From positions 459,898 to 523,897 of the forward strand of contig NZ_BSTJ01000001.1 of assembly GCF_030269445.1 (NCBI RefSeq): a DNA stretch of 64,000 bases. Direction: 5' to 3'. A program made the position numbers and the translations under genes. This document shows positions 1-8,321 of this stretch, piece by piece; the stretch's first letter is position 1, and each line of letters begins with the position of its first letter. This DNA comes from Actinoallomurus iriomotensis. GTDB taxonomy: Bacteria > Actinomycetota > Actinomycetes > Streptosporangiales > Streptosporangiaceae. The notes beneath the pieces were generated by a model. That model saw only the letters and a list, made by a program, of their open reading frames with translations, ran no database searches and was not told the origin of the DNA.

Positions 1-11
1 GGACGACCCAC

Positions 12-548
12 GTGGTGGGGCGTGATCGCGTCGTCTCGCTCGCCGACCTCGACGAGGCCGAACGCGCGCGGCTGTCACGGGTACGGGCGGCTCGCGAGCG
101 GGTGGAGGAGGCCCAGCGACTGCTGACTCCGGGCTTCGACGGGACACTCGTGCTCACGGCGCTTCGGGAGGAAGAGTGGGGGCTCGCCACGCGGATGAGA
201 GAGATGACGCCGCACGCGGCCGAGGCGGCCGGGAGAGCCGACGAGACGGTGATCGAGCTTGTCGAACAGTACGTCCGCCCGGTGGAACGGGCGATCCAGG
301 CACACCGGGAGTGGGAGCGGATCCAGCGGGCGGCCGGCGGCGACGAGGCTCATGCCGGACTGCTCGCTCGTGCGGAGGCCGGGTCGAGGTCGGAGGACAC
401 GGCCGAGCCCTCCGACCTCGACGGCGATCTCACTCTGGAAGCGGCGCGCCGGGCATGTGAGGAACTCACGGCCGAGGCGATGAGAGCCAACGTCTGGCTG
501 CTCAACGCCCTGCACGGCGGCGAGGAGGACGACCTTTCCGACGAGTGA
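12..548 (+). CDS. Hypothetical charged helical protein
   Basis: No family is recognised. The 178-residue product is rich in Glu, Arg and Ala and looks almost entirely helical, with heptad-like stretches suggesting a coiled coil over roughly residues 10-125 and an acidic C-terminus ending EEDDLSDE. There is no signal peptide or membrane segment. The GTG at 12 is the first start in the window, but the frame is open to the left edge, so the true start may lie outside. The gene converges on the displaced glnA2 3' end at 597, so it was probably the original downstream neighbour of glnA2 before the element inserted. Confidence 0.6.
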   Translation: MVGRDRVVSLADLDEAERARLSRVRAARERVEEAQRLLTPGFDGTLVLTALREEEWGLATRMREMTPHAAEAAGRADETVIELVEQYVRPVERAIQAHREWERIQRAAGGDEAHAGLLARAEAGSRSEDTAEPSDLDGDLTLEAARRACEELTAEAMRANVWLLNALHGGEEDDLSDE

Positions 549-596
549 CACGAGTCCACCGCCCGTGGATCAGCGCCCCGCGCCGCCGCCCGGCCG

Positions 597-687
597 GCGC
601 TTACAGCACCTTGAGGTAGCGGTCCCGCTCGTACTCGGTGACCTGGCGGCGGTAGTCCTCCCACTCCGCGCGCTTGTTGCGCAGGAA
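597..687 (-). repeat. Outer att copy: displaced glnA2 3' end
   Basis: Identical to 4397-4487 except for C at 625 against G at 4425. It carries the last 29 codons of glnA2 in the same orientation, with the stop at 601-603, but no upstream reading frame. The mismatch is synonymous (Arg codon). This is most simply the original chromosomal glnA2 end pushed aside by site-specific insertion. Confidence 0.85.
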
Positions 688-828
688 CTGATCAACCGCG
701 TCCGCTACATGCGACACCATGCACCCGCTAGCCGCTGACCTGCATACGAGCGGTCGTCATTGGTCATTGTCGGCCACCCTCGGCCGCCCTTCCACGGCCC
801 ACAGACGGCCCCAGCAAACGCCCCCCTG

Positions 829-861
829 TGTTCCAGCCGGTTCACGTCCCTTGCTGGAACA
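829..861. repeat. Inverted repeat TGTTCCAGC/GCTGGAACA
   Basis: Perfect 9-bp arms at 829-837 and 853-861 separated by 15 bp. It could be a protein-binding site or a hairpin. Its position just before the iteron-like cluster inside the element suggests an element-specific site. Confidence 0.6.
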
Positions 862-870
862 TAGAGGCGT

Positions 871-940
871 GTATCCCTGATGTATCCCAGGTTTCCACTG
901 GTCACAGCACTAGGGATACATCGGATACATCGGATACACC
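871..940. repeat. Iteron-like cluster of GGATACATC words
   Basis: On the plus strand GGATACATC-type words occur in tandem at 913-939 (three units at 9-bp spacing), and the reverse complements GTATCCC and TGTATCCC lie at 871-888, so two opposing arrays flank a 23-bp centre. Phased short repeats of this type are typical of replication-initiator or recombination-directionality-factor sites. The assignment of function is inference. Confidence 0.6.
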
Positions 941-1278
941 CTGAAAGGCGTCGGCCGTGCCGTGCTCCCGCCCCGTGCAAAGGGGCGGACCACAGTTAGT
1001 CACCCATTGACGGCGAGGTTCCGGCCAGGCCGGTGCCGCTCGGTCTATGAGGCTCGGAGGCGACTCACCTCACCCCCACTGTTCCAGCCCTTCGGTGTGC
1101 GAGGACACATTGAAGCGCGATGTCCCCCACCGCGCCCCTCATGCTTCCTTAGGTCAAAGGCGATTGAGGGACACGGCGGACACGTCAGGGCTGATGGCGT
1201 GCCACCTGGCAGAGGGCACCCCCGGACCAGCCGTCGTTACGTGACTCGTCGTGGACGAGCCGGATGGGTATGGTTCGG

Positions 1279-1935
1279 CTAATGATGGTTGCACTGTCTC
1301 GTTGTCCGATCGTTTTCTTCACACAGGATGACGGTCATCGGGATTTTGATCTTCTCGCTTTTTCCCATCGACAGATAGGTGAGAAGGAAGCCGTCGATAC
1401 GACCGGTTTCATCACCGCTCCGGACTAGCTGGACCGCCAGCTCCACGGACCTTTGTCCGGAATCATCTCGGCTGCTGCCCAGAACCGTCCCGGCAGCACC
1501 GCATGTGCCGTCCACAGTCTGGGGCCGAACGGGATCGAACCCAAGGGCCTTGAGTGACCGGGGCTCCAGTGCGATCTGTAGCCCGCCTTGATCCGCAGGG
1601 TTCGCCCGTATAGCAAAGCCGGTGACCGCGATACCACCCTTCGTCGCGATCGGACCAACGCTGGCTATCCGCACGCTGCCCGGGGCATCCAAACAGAAGA
1701 CACCCAGACCCGCAGAATAGGCATGATCCCTTTTGGCCGGAAATGCCATACCCGCAGATGCACCGGTACCGGGGCGAACCAAACGTGGCACCTCCGCGGA
1801 GACACCGGATCCGTCATCGTCCGCGCCGTGGCCGGCCTGGCCACCGCCGGAGCATCCCGCTCCGGCGAGTTGGACGGCCAGGCCGGCACAGAGCGTCGCC
1901 CCGATTCGGCGAGTCGCATGAGTTCTCAGCATCAT
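1279..1935 (-). CDS. Predicted lipoprotein, element cargo
   Basis: A 218-residue exported lipoprotein of unknown function. The start is the ATG at 1935, which overlaps the stop of the upstream gene as TGATG; from there the N-terminus is a basic segment (RTHATRR), a hydrophobic stretch and a lipobox ending in LAGAGC, followed by a Ser/Gly-rich linker. The remainder looks like a compact beta-rich domain with Cys pairs and ends in NHH. A longer frame upstream of 1935 lies inside the neighbouring gene and would bury the signal peptide. Translational coupling to the secreted protein suggests the two products act together at the cell surface. Confidence 0.75.
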   Translation of the reverse strand: MMLRTHATRRIGATLCAGLAVQLAGAGCSGGGQAGHGADDDGSGVSAEVPRLVRPGTGASAGMAFPAKRDHAYSAGLGVFCLDAPGSVRIASVGPIATKGGIAVTGFAIRANPADQGGLQIALEPRSLKALGFDPVRPQTVDGTCGAAGTVLGSSRDDSGQRSVELAVQLVRSGDETGRIDGFLLTYLSMGKSEKIKIPMTVILCEENDRTTRQCNHH

Positions 1936-3167
1936 CAGGCGGGATCGGAGTTCATCTCCGGGGAGGACGCCCATCCCGAACTTGTGGACCCGCAGAGCTT
2001 GCTGTCCTGGGTGATCACCCATTCGATCTTAGTGTCGCTTGTCCAGCCCGACTGGGCCGATAGGCTCATCCAGCCAAGTTCGAGCCCAGCTCCGTAGGTC
2101 ACGTTCTTAGCGGTGTCCTTCCAATATGTTGCGCCGTGGAATGCGGCGGCGCAGGCGGTGTAAGAGACGTGCGCGTGGCGCTCGGCGATGCTGAGGAAGG
2201 CGTACGTGCTTTCTGGCTCGACATAGCTTGTGTTGACGCAGTTAAGGGTGCCCCTGTAGTAGCGATAGTTGACCTCATTCCCCACCGTCGCGTCTGCGAC
2301 GCCTGGCAAGGTTGCGCCGGAACCCTGGGTAAGATTTATGCTTTCCGTTCCGTTCTGCGTCCACGCACCGCTCTGGCCATCGACCTGAATTCCGATTCCG
2401 AGCGTATGGCTGACTGACTGGGATTGGTAAACTGTGCCTTTGGCGCCGGACCATGCCGATACAACTGCAAATCGCTCTGGATTTTGGGTATAGAGGGTCG
2501 ATGGTTCCAGTACGCACGGCTCGGCGTTTGACGTACTGGACCGCACTGAGGTGTGCGGCAGCAGCACCGTCGACCGGGCATGGGACGCAGCGCTGCGAGT
2601 CAGTTTCGTGCCGCTGTTGGTCACCCATTCGGCCGGGTCGTCAGTGGCGTCGTACGCTTGCGGCGACGACGGACTCAGATCGAAGCGCAGGTCGGCCGGG
2701 CGCGCGTCCCCGCCTGCGTCCGATTTCGCCGTCGACCAGACACGGTGGCCACTGCGCGCCGCGCTAGAACTCGCTCCATGCGTGGCCGTGTACTGCCACG
2801 TCACCGCGTTCTTTGAGTCGGATGCGACGATTCGCAGATCGACCTTTCCGTCGTCGCCGACGTATCGCGAATCGATGCCATCGGGCAGTCTAAAACTAAA
2901 ATGCCCACTGGCATCGGTTCTGGTAACGGCGACGGTCGGGAGAGCCACCTTTCCGCCTTCGTGAATGATTTTGTCGAGCTCGGATCTATTCGGCCACGCT
3001 TGAGCCACGATGTCCGCATGCGCCAATGGCTCACCCGAGCGAGTGACTAGACCTGTCGTCGTCGGATCTTCGACACTCGCCGCTAGTGCCGAATGCGGCA
3101 TAACCGCGGCGATCATCAGTACGGCGGTACTCGCCCCGAAGAACCGCCTACCCCATGAAGCACCCAA
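1935..3167 (-). CDS. Secreted protein of unknown function, element cargo
   Basis: A 410-residue Sec-exported protein. It has a signal peptide with cleavage probable after SALA near residue 29, and then a segment (about 40-115) that resembles a carboxypeptidase-regulatory-like or Ig-like beta-sandwich (DASGHFSFRLPDG). A long Ser/Thr-rich region follows, with a C-terminal part containing several Cys residues. No catalytic motif is recognised. The start is TTG at 3167, 4 bp after AAGGGGAG. Codon use is less GC-biased than in the flanking chromosome (for example the AAAACTAAAATG stretch near 2890), consistent with transfer on the element. It is coupled to the lipoprotein gene downstream. Confidence 0.75.
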   Translation of the reverse strand: MGASWGRRFFGASTAVLMIAAVMPHSALAASVEDPTTTGLVTRSGEPLAHADIVAQAWPNRSELDKIIHEGGKVALPTVAVTRTDASGHFSFRLPDGIDSRYVGDDGKVDLRIVASDSKNAVTWQYTATHGASSSAARSGHRVWSTAKSDAGGDARPADLRFDLSPSSPQAYDATDDPAEWVTNSGTKLTRSAASHARSTVLLPHTSVRSSTSNAEPCVLEPSTLYTQNPERFAVVSAWSGAKGTVYQSQSVSHTLGIGIQVDGQSGAWTQNGTESINLTQGSGATLPGVADATVGNEVNYRYYRGTLNCVNTSYVEPESTYAFLSIAERHAHVSYTACAAAFHGATYWKDTAKNVTYGAGLELGWMSLSAQSGWTSDTKIEWVITQDSKLCGSTSSGWASSPEMNSDPA

Positions 3168-3661
3168 TCGACTCCCCTTCGTTGAACGCGCCGTTTTTAG
3201 CGCGGCCTACAGCCGCAAACAGGCCCGTCGATTTCGACACCCCCGTCGCGACCCTTGCCGGAAGATTCCGACATCCATGGAGATACTTACAGGGACAGTC
3301 AACTTATTCTATAGAAAAGGTAAAGTGATATACATCACATGTCCCCTAAGGCGCCGCCACCGGCGGCTTGACCTGTGACGATCTGCCATGTCGGGCCTCT
3401 GGCGAACGGCAGGACCGGATCCGGCCGCCGAGAGCGTCCCAAGCTCTCCTCACCGCCTGACCTGCTACTCACGTCACGAGCGGGAAGGGAGACGGCGAGA
3501 CCGTAGACGGTTTTTGGCGTGGCCAAATAGGTCGTCCAGGGCCAATGATCGCGTGCGCCTCGACGCCTCATCGCTCGCAGCACGGCGTCAGCGGGCTCCT
3601 GCGCACGCCCCCCTGCCCCACCGCCGGGGGGCACCTCGAACGCCGATGTCCCCCACCGTGT
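3168..3661. other. Intergenic region between cargo and integrase remnant
   Basis: The AT-rich part at about 3285-3345 probably holds the promoter of the leftward cargo operon. A GCCGCC-ACC-GGCGGC hairpin lies at 3353-3367 and a small palindrome TTTGGC-GTG-GCCAAA at 3513-3527. An open frame runs into the integrase from 3545 but its residues do not resemble an integrase N-terminus. The GATGTCCCCCACCG word at 3645-3660 matches 1118-1133 and sits where integrase similarity begins. No gene is supported here. Confidence 0.5.
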
Positions 3662-4324
3662 CCTGAGCGCTACCGCGCGATGGTGGATCTTGGCGCCGGA
3701 TGCGGACTCCGACAAGGCGAGATCTTCGGGCTTCCGGCGGACGAGATCGACTTTGACTCGGGCTGGCTCCACATCGCCTGTCAGATCAAGGTCGCAAATG
3801 GTCACTTGGTGTTCGGGGCACCGAAGCGCAACAAGGAACGGGACGTACCACTGCCAAGTCGCGTTGCCCGAGTGCTCACGGATCACATGGACGAGTACCC
3901 GCCCGTAGAGATCTCCCTACCTTGGCTCCGACCGGACGGACCGCTGGTAACCAAACGTCTTGTCTTCACTCGGATGGGCGGTGAAGGTGCGGTTCGCCGA
4001 ACTGACTTCAACGTTCGGATATGGAAACCCGCCCTCGTCGAGGCTGGAGTCATCCCCCACCCAGCGCCCGGCGCCCGCCACCAGTCCGCCCGAGAGCACG
4101 GGATGCACGCCCTACGGCACTTCTACGCCTCCGTACTGCTGGACGCTGGCGAGAACGTCAAGGCACTCAGCCAGTACCTAGGTCACGCCGATCCCGGCTT
4201 CACGCTCCGCGTCTACACGCACCTAATGCAGAGCAGTGAGAGCCGTACCCGCAGGGCCGTGGATGGCATGTACGAGTGCATCGATTCCGTGCCAGACGGC
4301 CCAGGGACGGCCCAGGGCTCTTAG
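3662..4324 (+). pseudogene. int: Tyrosine recombinase, C-terminal catalytic domain only
   Basis: The segment encodes about 220 residues of a phage-type integrase catalytic domain. Visible are the first catalytic Arg in GLRQGE, the HxxR box in HALRHFYAS, the GH of YLGHADPG and the nucleophile Tyr in RVYTHL, in the usual order. Actinobacterial integrases of this type are normally near 400 residues; the SAM-like core-binding N-terminal domain is absent and similarity starts abruptly at PERYRAMVDL, right after a short repeated motif. It could only be translated from an unrelated in-frame ATG at 3545. It points towards the adjacent att copy, as expected for an element's own integrase, but is probably inactive. 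Confidence 0.8.
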
Positions 4325-4396
4325 CGCAGATTCGGGCCGACGGTCACGTGGCCGTCGGCCCTTGTCGCTATATGCGCCTGGCTAGCGCGCTGACCA

Positions 4397-4487
4397 GCGC
4401 TTACAGCACCTTGAGGTAGCGGTCGCGCTCGTACTCGGTGACCTGGCGGCGGTAGTCCTCCCACTCCGCGCGCTTGTTGCGCAGGAA
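4397..4487 (-). repeat. Inner att copy inside intact glnA2
   Basis: The second copy of the 91-bp direct repeat coincides with the last codons and stop of glnA2. If the element integrated as in tRNA 3'-end insertions, part of this sequence came from the element and restored the gene, which explains the single synonymous difference from the outer copy. Confidence 0.8.
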
Positions 4488-5762
4488 GAAGTCGAACACG
4501 TGCTCGCCGAGCACCTCGGCCACGAGGTCGCTGCGCTCCATCTCGACGATGGCCTCATCGAGGCTCTGCGGCAGCGGCTGGATGCCCATCGCGCGGCGTT
4601 CGGCGGTGGTCAGGGCCCACACGTCGTCCTCCGCGCCCGGGGGCAGTTCGTACCCCTCCTCGATGCCCTTCAGCCCGGCGCCGAGGATGACCGCGAAGGC
4701 GAGGTACGGGTTGCACGCCGTGTCCAGCGAGCGGAACTCGATGCGCGTCGCGTGGCCCTTCTGCGGCTTGTACATCGGCACGCGCACGAGGGCGGAGCGG
4801 TTGTTGTGGCCCCAGCAGATGTACGGCGGGGCCTCGCCGCCCGCGCCCGCGGAGGCGCCGACGCCGCCCCACAGCCGCTTGTAGGAGTTCACCCACTGGT
4901 TGGTGACCGCGGTGAGCTCGGCGGCGTGCCGCAGCACGCCCGCGATGAACGCCCGTCCGACCTTGGAGAGCTGGTACTCCGCGCCGGGCTCGTAGAAGGC
5001 GTTGCGGTCGCCCTCGAACAGGGACATGTGGGTGTGCATGCCCGAGCCCGGCTGCTCGGTGAACGGCTTGGGCATGAAGGAGGCGAACACGCCGTGTTCG
5101 AGCGCGACCTCCTTCATCACCAGCCGGAACGTCATGATGTTGTCGGCCGTGGTGAGCGCGTCGGCGTACCGCAGGTCGATCTCCTGCTGGCCGGGGCCGC
5201 CCTCGTGGTGGCTGTACTCCACCGAGATGCCCATCGACTCCAGCATCATGATCGCGCTGCGCCGGAAGTCGTGCGCGGCGCGGTGCGGAGTGTGGTCGAA
5301 GTAGCCGCCCGAGTCGACCGGCTCCGGCCTGCCACCCTCGGCGACCTGCTCCTTGAGCAGGTAGAACTCCAGCTCAGGATGGGTGTAGAAGGTGAAGCCC
5401 AGGTCGGCGGCGCGGGCCAGGGTGCGCTTCAGGACGTAGCGCGGGTCGGCGAAGCTCGGCGTGCTGTCCGGCATGAGGATGTCGCAGAAGATCCGCGCCG
5501 TCCCCGGCGCCTCGGACCTCCAGGGCAGCACCTGGAAGGTCGACGGATCCGGTTTGGCGAGCATGTCGGACTCGTGGATCCGCGCGAACCCCTCGATCGA
5601 GGATCCGTCGAACCCGATCCCCTCCGCGAACGCCTGCTCGAGCTCGGCAGGCGCGACAGCGACCGACTTGAGGAACCCGAGCACGTCGGTGAACCACAGC
5701 CGGATGAAACGGATGTCGCGCTCCTCCAGCGTACGGAGCACGAACTCCTGCTGACGGTCCAA
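4401..5762 (-). CDS. glnA2: Glutamine synthetase-like enzyme, GlnA2 type
   Basis: A 453-residue glutamine synthetase type I family protein that ligates glutamate to an amine using ATP. The N-terminus DRQQEFVLRTLEERDIRF and motifs GFDGSSIEGF, HHEGGPGQQEID and NRSALVRVP closely match what I recall of actinobacterial GlnA2. The adenylylation-site region reads DVWALTTAERR, without the Tyr of true GlnA, so GlnE control is unlikely. In Streptomyces, GlnA2 has been reported as a gamma-glutamylpolyamine synthetase rather than a glutamine producer; that role is plausible but inferred here. The start is TTG at 5762, 7 bp after AAGGGA. Its 3' end serves as the attachment site of the small element downstream. 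Confidence 0.9.
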   Translation of the reverse strand: MDRQQEFVLRTLEERDIRFIRLWFTDVLGFLKSVAVAPAELEQAFAEGIGFDGSSIEGFARIHESDMLAKPDPSTFQVLPWRSEAPGTARIFCDILMPDSTPSFADPRYVLKRTLARAADLGFTFYTHPELEFYLLKEQVAEGGRPEPVDSGGYFDHTPHRAAHDFRRSAIMMLESMGISVEYSHHEGGPGQQEIDLRYADALTTADNIMTFRLVMKEVALEHGVFASFMPKPFTEQPGSGMHTHMSLFEGDRNAFYEPGAEYQLSKVGRAFIAGVLRHAAELTAVTNQWVNSYKRLWGGVGASAGAGGEAPPYICWGHNNRSALVRVPMYKPQKGHATRIEFRSLDTACNPYLAFAVILGAGLKGIEEGYELPPGAEDDVWALTTAERRAMGIQPLPQSLDEAIVEMERSDLVAEVLGEHVFDFFLRNKRAEWEDYRRQVTEYERDRYLKVL

Positions 5763-5858
5763 AACCGATCCCTTCGTAAGCCCGGAAACATGTGTGGCGA
5801 CTTACATTCTGCCGTCTCCGTGTTTCCCCCACGTTACGAGGCCCTGCCCAGCGCCTGA

Positions 5859-6620
5859 TCAGACGTCCTCCACCTCGCCGACCTGTGCGGCCGCCGGGTC
5901 GAGGACACGGGACAGGAACGTACGGGTCCGCTCGTTCACGGGTGCGCCGATGACCTCCGCGGCCGGGCCCTCCTCCACGATCACGCCGCCGTCCATGAAC
6001 ACGACGCGGTCGGCGACCTCGCGGGCGAAGCTCATCTCGTGGGTGACCACCATCATGGTCATCCCCTCGACGGCGAGGCTCCGCATGACGGCCAGGACGT
6101 CGCCGACGAGCTCGGGGTCGAGCGCGGACGTCGGCTCGTCGAAGAGCATCACGGCCGGGCCCATCGCCAGGGCGCGGGCGATCGCCACGCGCTGCTGCTG
6201 GCCGCCGGAGAGCTGCGCCGGGTAGGCGTCGACCTTGTCGGCCAGCCCGACGCGCTCGAGGTTCGCGCGGGCCGTCTTCTCCGCCTCGGCGGCCGACCGG
6301 CGGAGCACCTTGCGCTGGGCGACGGTGACGTTGGCCAGCACCGACAGGTGCGGGAAGAGGTTGAACTGCTGGAAGACCATGCCGATGCGGCGGCGTACGG
6401 CGTCGATGTCGCACTCGGGGTCGGTCAGCTCGACGCCGTCGACGACGACCGTGCCCGAGGTCGGCTGCTCCAGGAGGTTCACGCAGCGCAGGAGCGTCGA
6501 CTTGCCGGACCCGGACGGGCCGATCACACAGACGACCTCGCCGGCGCCGACCTCCAGGTCGATGCCGCGCAGCACCTCCAGGTCGCCGAACGACTTGTGC
6601 AGGTCGCGGACCTCGATCAT
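5859..6620 (-). CDS. Polar amino-acid ABC transporter ATPase
   Basis: A 253-residue GlnQ-type ATPase that powers amino-acid import. It has Walker [10 protein letters not shown] (34-42), the Q-loop in FQQFNLF, signature LSGGQQQR, Walker B with [10 protein letters not shown], and the switch His in VTHEM. The start overlaps the stop of the permease gene by 4 bp (ATGA), so permease and ATPase are translationally coupled. It is the third gene of a binding protein - permease - ATPase operon ending just before glnA2, and a shared role in supplying amino acids or amines to GlnA2 is possible but not shown. Confidence 0.92.
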   Translation of the reverse strand: MIEVRDLHKSFGDLEVLRGIDLEVGAGEVVCVIGPSGSGKSTLLRCVNLLEQPTSGTVVVDGVELTDPECDIDAVRRRIGMVFQQFNLFPHLSVLANVTVAQRKVLRRSAAEAEKTARANLERVGLADKVDAYPAQLSGGQQQRVAIARALAMGPAVMLFDEPTSALDPELVGDVLAVMRSLAVEGMTMMVVTHEMSFAREVADRVVFMDGGVIVEEGPAAEVIGAPVNERTRTFLSRVLDPAAAQVGEVEDV

Positions 6621-7438
6621 CGCTGTCCCTTCTTCTGCCGGGCCTCGAGACGCCGCGCCAGGTAACTCAGCGGGATCGTGACGATCAGGTAGCAGATCGC
6701 GGCGACGATGATGGGCGTGGAGTTGCCCTGCTGGCTCGCCACGTCGTTGGCGTACTTGGACAGCTCGCGCTCGGTCAGGGTGAGGCCGAGGAACAGCGCC
6801 AGCGAGGAGTCCTTGAACAGCAGGACGAGCTCGTTGGTGAGCGGCGGGATCACGATCCGCAGCGCCTGGGGCACGACGATCGTCCGCATCGCGCGGCCGT
6901 GCGACATGCCGAGCGTGCGCGCCGCCTCCATCTGGCCGCGGGGCACCGCCTCGATGCCGGCCCGGATCGTCTCGGCCATGTACGCGGCCGAGACCAGCCC
7001 GAGGGCGAGCGCCGCCTGGCCGTACACCCCGCCGGGCAGGTTGGTGCCGGGGAACGCCAGCGGCACGCCGGTGCCGACGAACACGAAGATCAGCAGGGCG
7101 GGCAGGCCGCGGAACACCTCGATGTACACGAGGGCGAACCAGCGGTACGGCGCGGCGGACGACAGCCTCATCAGCGCCAGGACGAGTCCCGCGGCGAGCC
7201 CGAGCACGAACCCCGTGATCGTGTAGATCAGCGTGTTACGGAGCCCGACCGTGATGACGTCGGGGAAGAGCTGCTTGGCGATGCTCCAGTTGGCGAAGTT
7301 CGTGTGGATCTGACCCCAGTCGGCCGATGCGACCAGGGCGACGACCACCACGACGAAGATCGCGTACTCGCCGCCGAGCACGAGTTGCCGGCGGCGGCGC
7401 CGCGTCAGGCGCGGCGCCGCTTCCTGTGCCGTCGCCAC
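6617..7438 (-). CDS. Polar amino-acid ABC transporter permease
   Basis: An inner-membrane permease of the HisM/GlnP family with about five or six transmembrane helices. The cytoplasmic EAA loop is clear ([25 protein letters not shown] is its core). The product is 273 residues from the GTG at 7438, two bases after the binding-protein stop; an 11-residue longer version would begin inside that gene and is less likely. A basic N-terminus (LTRRRRRQ) precedes the first helix. Tight packing with the genes on both sides indicates one transcript for the whole importer. Confidence 0.88.
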   Translation of the reverse strand: MATAQEAAPRLTRRRRRQLVLGGEYAIFVVVVVALVASADWGQIHTNFANWSIAKQLFPDVITVGLRNTLIYTITGFVLGLAAGLVLALMRLSSAAPYRWFALVYIEVFRGLPALLIFVFVGTGVPLAFPGTNLPGGVYGQAALALGLVSAAYMAETIRAGIEAVPRGQMEAARTLGMSHGRAMRTIVVPQALRIVIPPLTNELVLLFKDSSLALFLGLTLTERELSKYANDVASQQGNSTPIIVAAICYLIVTIPLSYLARRLEARQKKGQR

Positions 7439-7440
7439 GC

Positions 7441-8247
7441 TCAGCTGCCCGCCGGGAGCGGACCGATCCACTTCTCGTAGATCTTCTTGTACGTGCCGTC
7501 CTGCTTGGCCTGGTCGATCACCTGGTTGATGATCGCCAGCAGCTTGGGGTTGTGGCCCTTGCGGACCGCGTAGCCGAGCTGTTCGCCGGTGTGGATGTTG
7601 GCCGCGAGGCCGAACTTGGCGTTGGCCGGGTCCTTGAGCCAGCCCTGCACGACCGGGTAGTCCGCCATGATCGCGTCGACCTGGGCGCTGCGCAGGCCGT
7701 TGAGCAGGCTCTCGGCGTCCTTGTAGGACTTGGGGTCGACGCCCTTGCCCTGGAGGAACTCCTCGCTGGTGGTCTGCGCCTGGGCACCGATCTTGATCTT
7801 CTTGGCCTTCAGGTCCTCGACCGAGGCGTACGTGATGCCCTTCCTGGTCATCACGGCCTGGGTGGCGTCGAAGTAGGGCTTGGAGTAGTCGATGAACTTC
7901 GCGCGGTCAGCGGTGATCGTCATTCCCGCGGCGGCGACGTCGCACTTGCCCGCGTTCAGCGCCGAACCCGTTTTGATCGTCTCAAAGGGCGTGTCAATGA
8001 TCTTCTGGGTGACGCCGAGTTTCTTGGCCACCAGGTCGATCAGATCGACGTCGAAGCCCACGACCTTGCCGCCCTGGGGGGACTGGAACGGCGGGTACGG
8101 CATGTGGGTGCAGGTCGTGATGGCGCCTTTCTTCACGAGTTTGGCGCCCTGGACCGTCACCCCCTTGTCTCCGCTGCCACAGGCGGTGACGACGAGGGCG
8201 GTCGCGCAGAGCCCGGCTGCGACGGCCAACCGGCGACGTATGGGCAC
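7441..8247 (-). CDS. Amino-acid ABC transporter binding lipoprotein
   Basis: A solute-binding protein of the family 3 (polar amino acid) class, tethered outside the membrane. From the GTG at 8247 (after GGAGG) it is 268 residues, with a signal sequence ending in the lipobox VTAC, then the ligand-binding signature CTHMPYPPFQ and the hinge-domain motif DYSKPYFDATQAV. The end IYEKWIGPLP is shared with the protein encoded at 9954-10760, its paralogue. An earlier start is possible but lacks a ribosome binding site. First gene of the importer operon. Confidence 0.9.
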   Translation of the reverse strand: MPIRRRLAVAAGLCATALVVTACGSGDKGVTVQGAKLVKKGAITTCTHMPYPPFQSPQGGKVVGFDVDLIDLVAKKLGVTQKIIDTPFETIKTGSALNAGKCDVAAAGMTITADRAKFIDYSKPYFDATQAVMTRKGITYASVEDLKAKKIKIGAQAQTTSEEFLQGKGVDPKSYKDAESLLNGLRSAQVDAIMADYPVVQGWLKDPANAKFGLAANIHTGEQLGYAVRKGHNPKLLAIINQVIDQAKQDGTYKKIYEKWIGPLPAGS

Positions 8248-8321
8248 AATTCCTCCAGGTTCGCTGCAAAGCAATGCCCGAGACTATGTCATATCTGCAG
8301 CTACCAGGAGGGACGACTCAG

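Larger units (their letters stand above)
688..1278. other. Non-coding segment with short repeats
   Basis: No convincing gene is seen between the outer att copy and the lipoprotein gene. The stretch contains an inverted repeat (829-861), a cluster of ATGTATCC-type repeats (871-940), and at 1112-1133 a GATGTCCCCCACCG motif seen again at 3645-3660 just before the truncated integrase. Several GGACAC/GTGTCC words lie near 1100-1185. It may be a remnant of the replication, excision or regulatory region of the element. Confidence 0.5.
597..4487. mobile_element. Small integrated element at the glnA2 3' end
   Basis: The 3.9-kb segment is bounded by 91-bp direct repeats (597-687 and 4397-4487) of the glnA2 3' end. 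Inside are a tyrosine-integrase gene next to the right repeat, two exported-protein genes of visibly lower GC, and short-repeat clusters. Integrases of this class often insert at the 3' ends of genes and restore the reading frame, which is what is seen here; tRNA genes are the usual target. The integrase lacks its N-terminal half and no excisionase, replication or transfer gene is present, so this looks like a decayed remnant of a larger element rather than an active one. Confidence 0.75.

Noticed and set aside
1531-1545. A tRNA T-arm-like sequence (reverse complement of GGTTCGATCCC type) inside the element
   Set aside because: It lies inside the lipoprotein coding sequence, and no other tRNA arms or acceptor stem are found around it; it is most likely coincidence.
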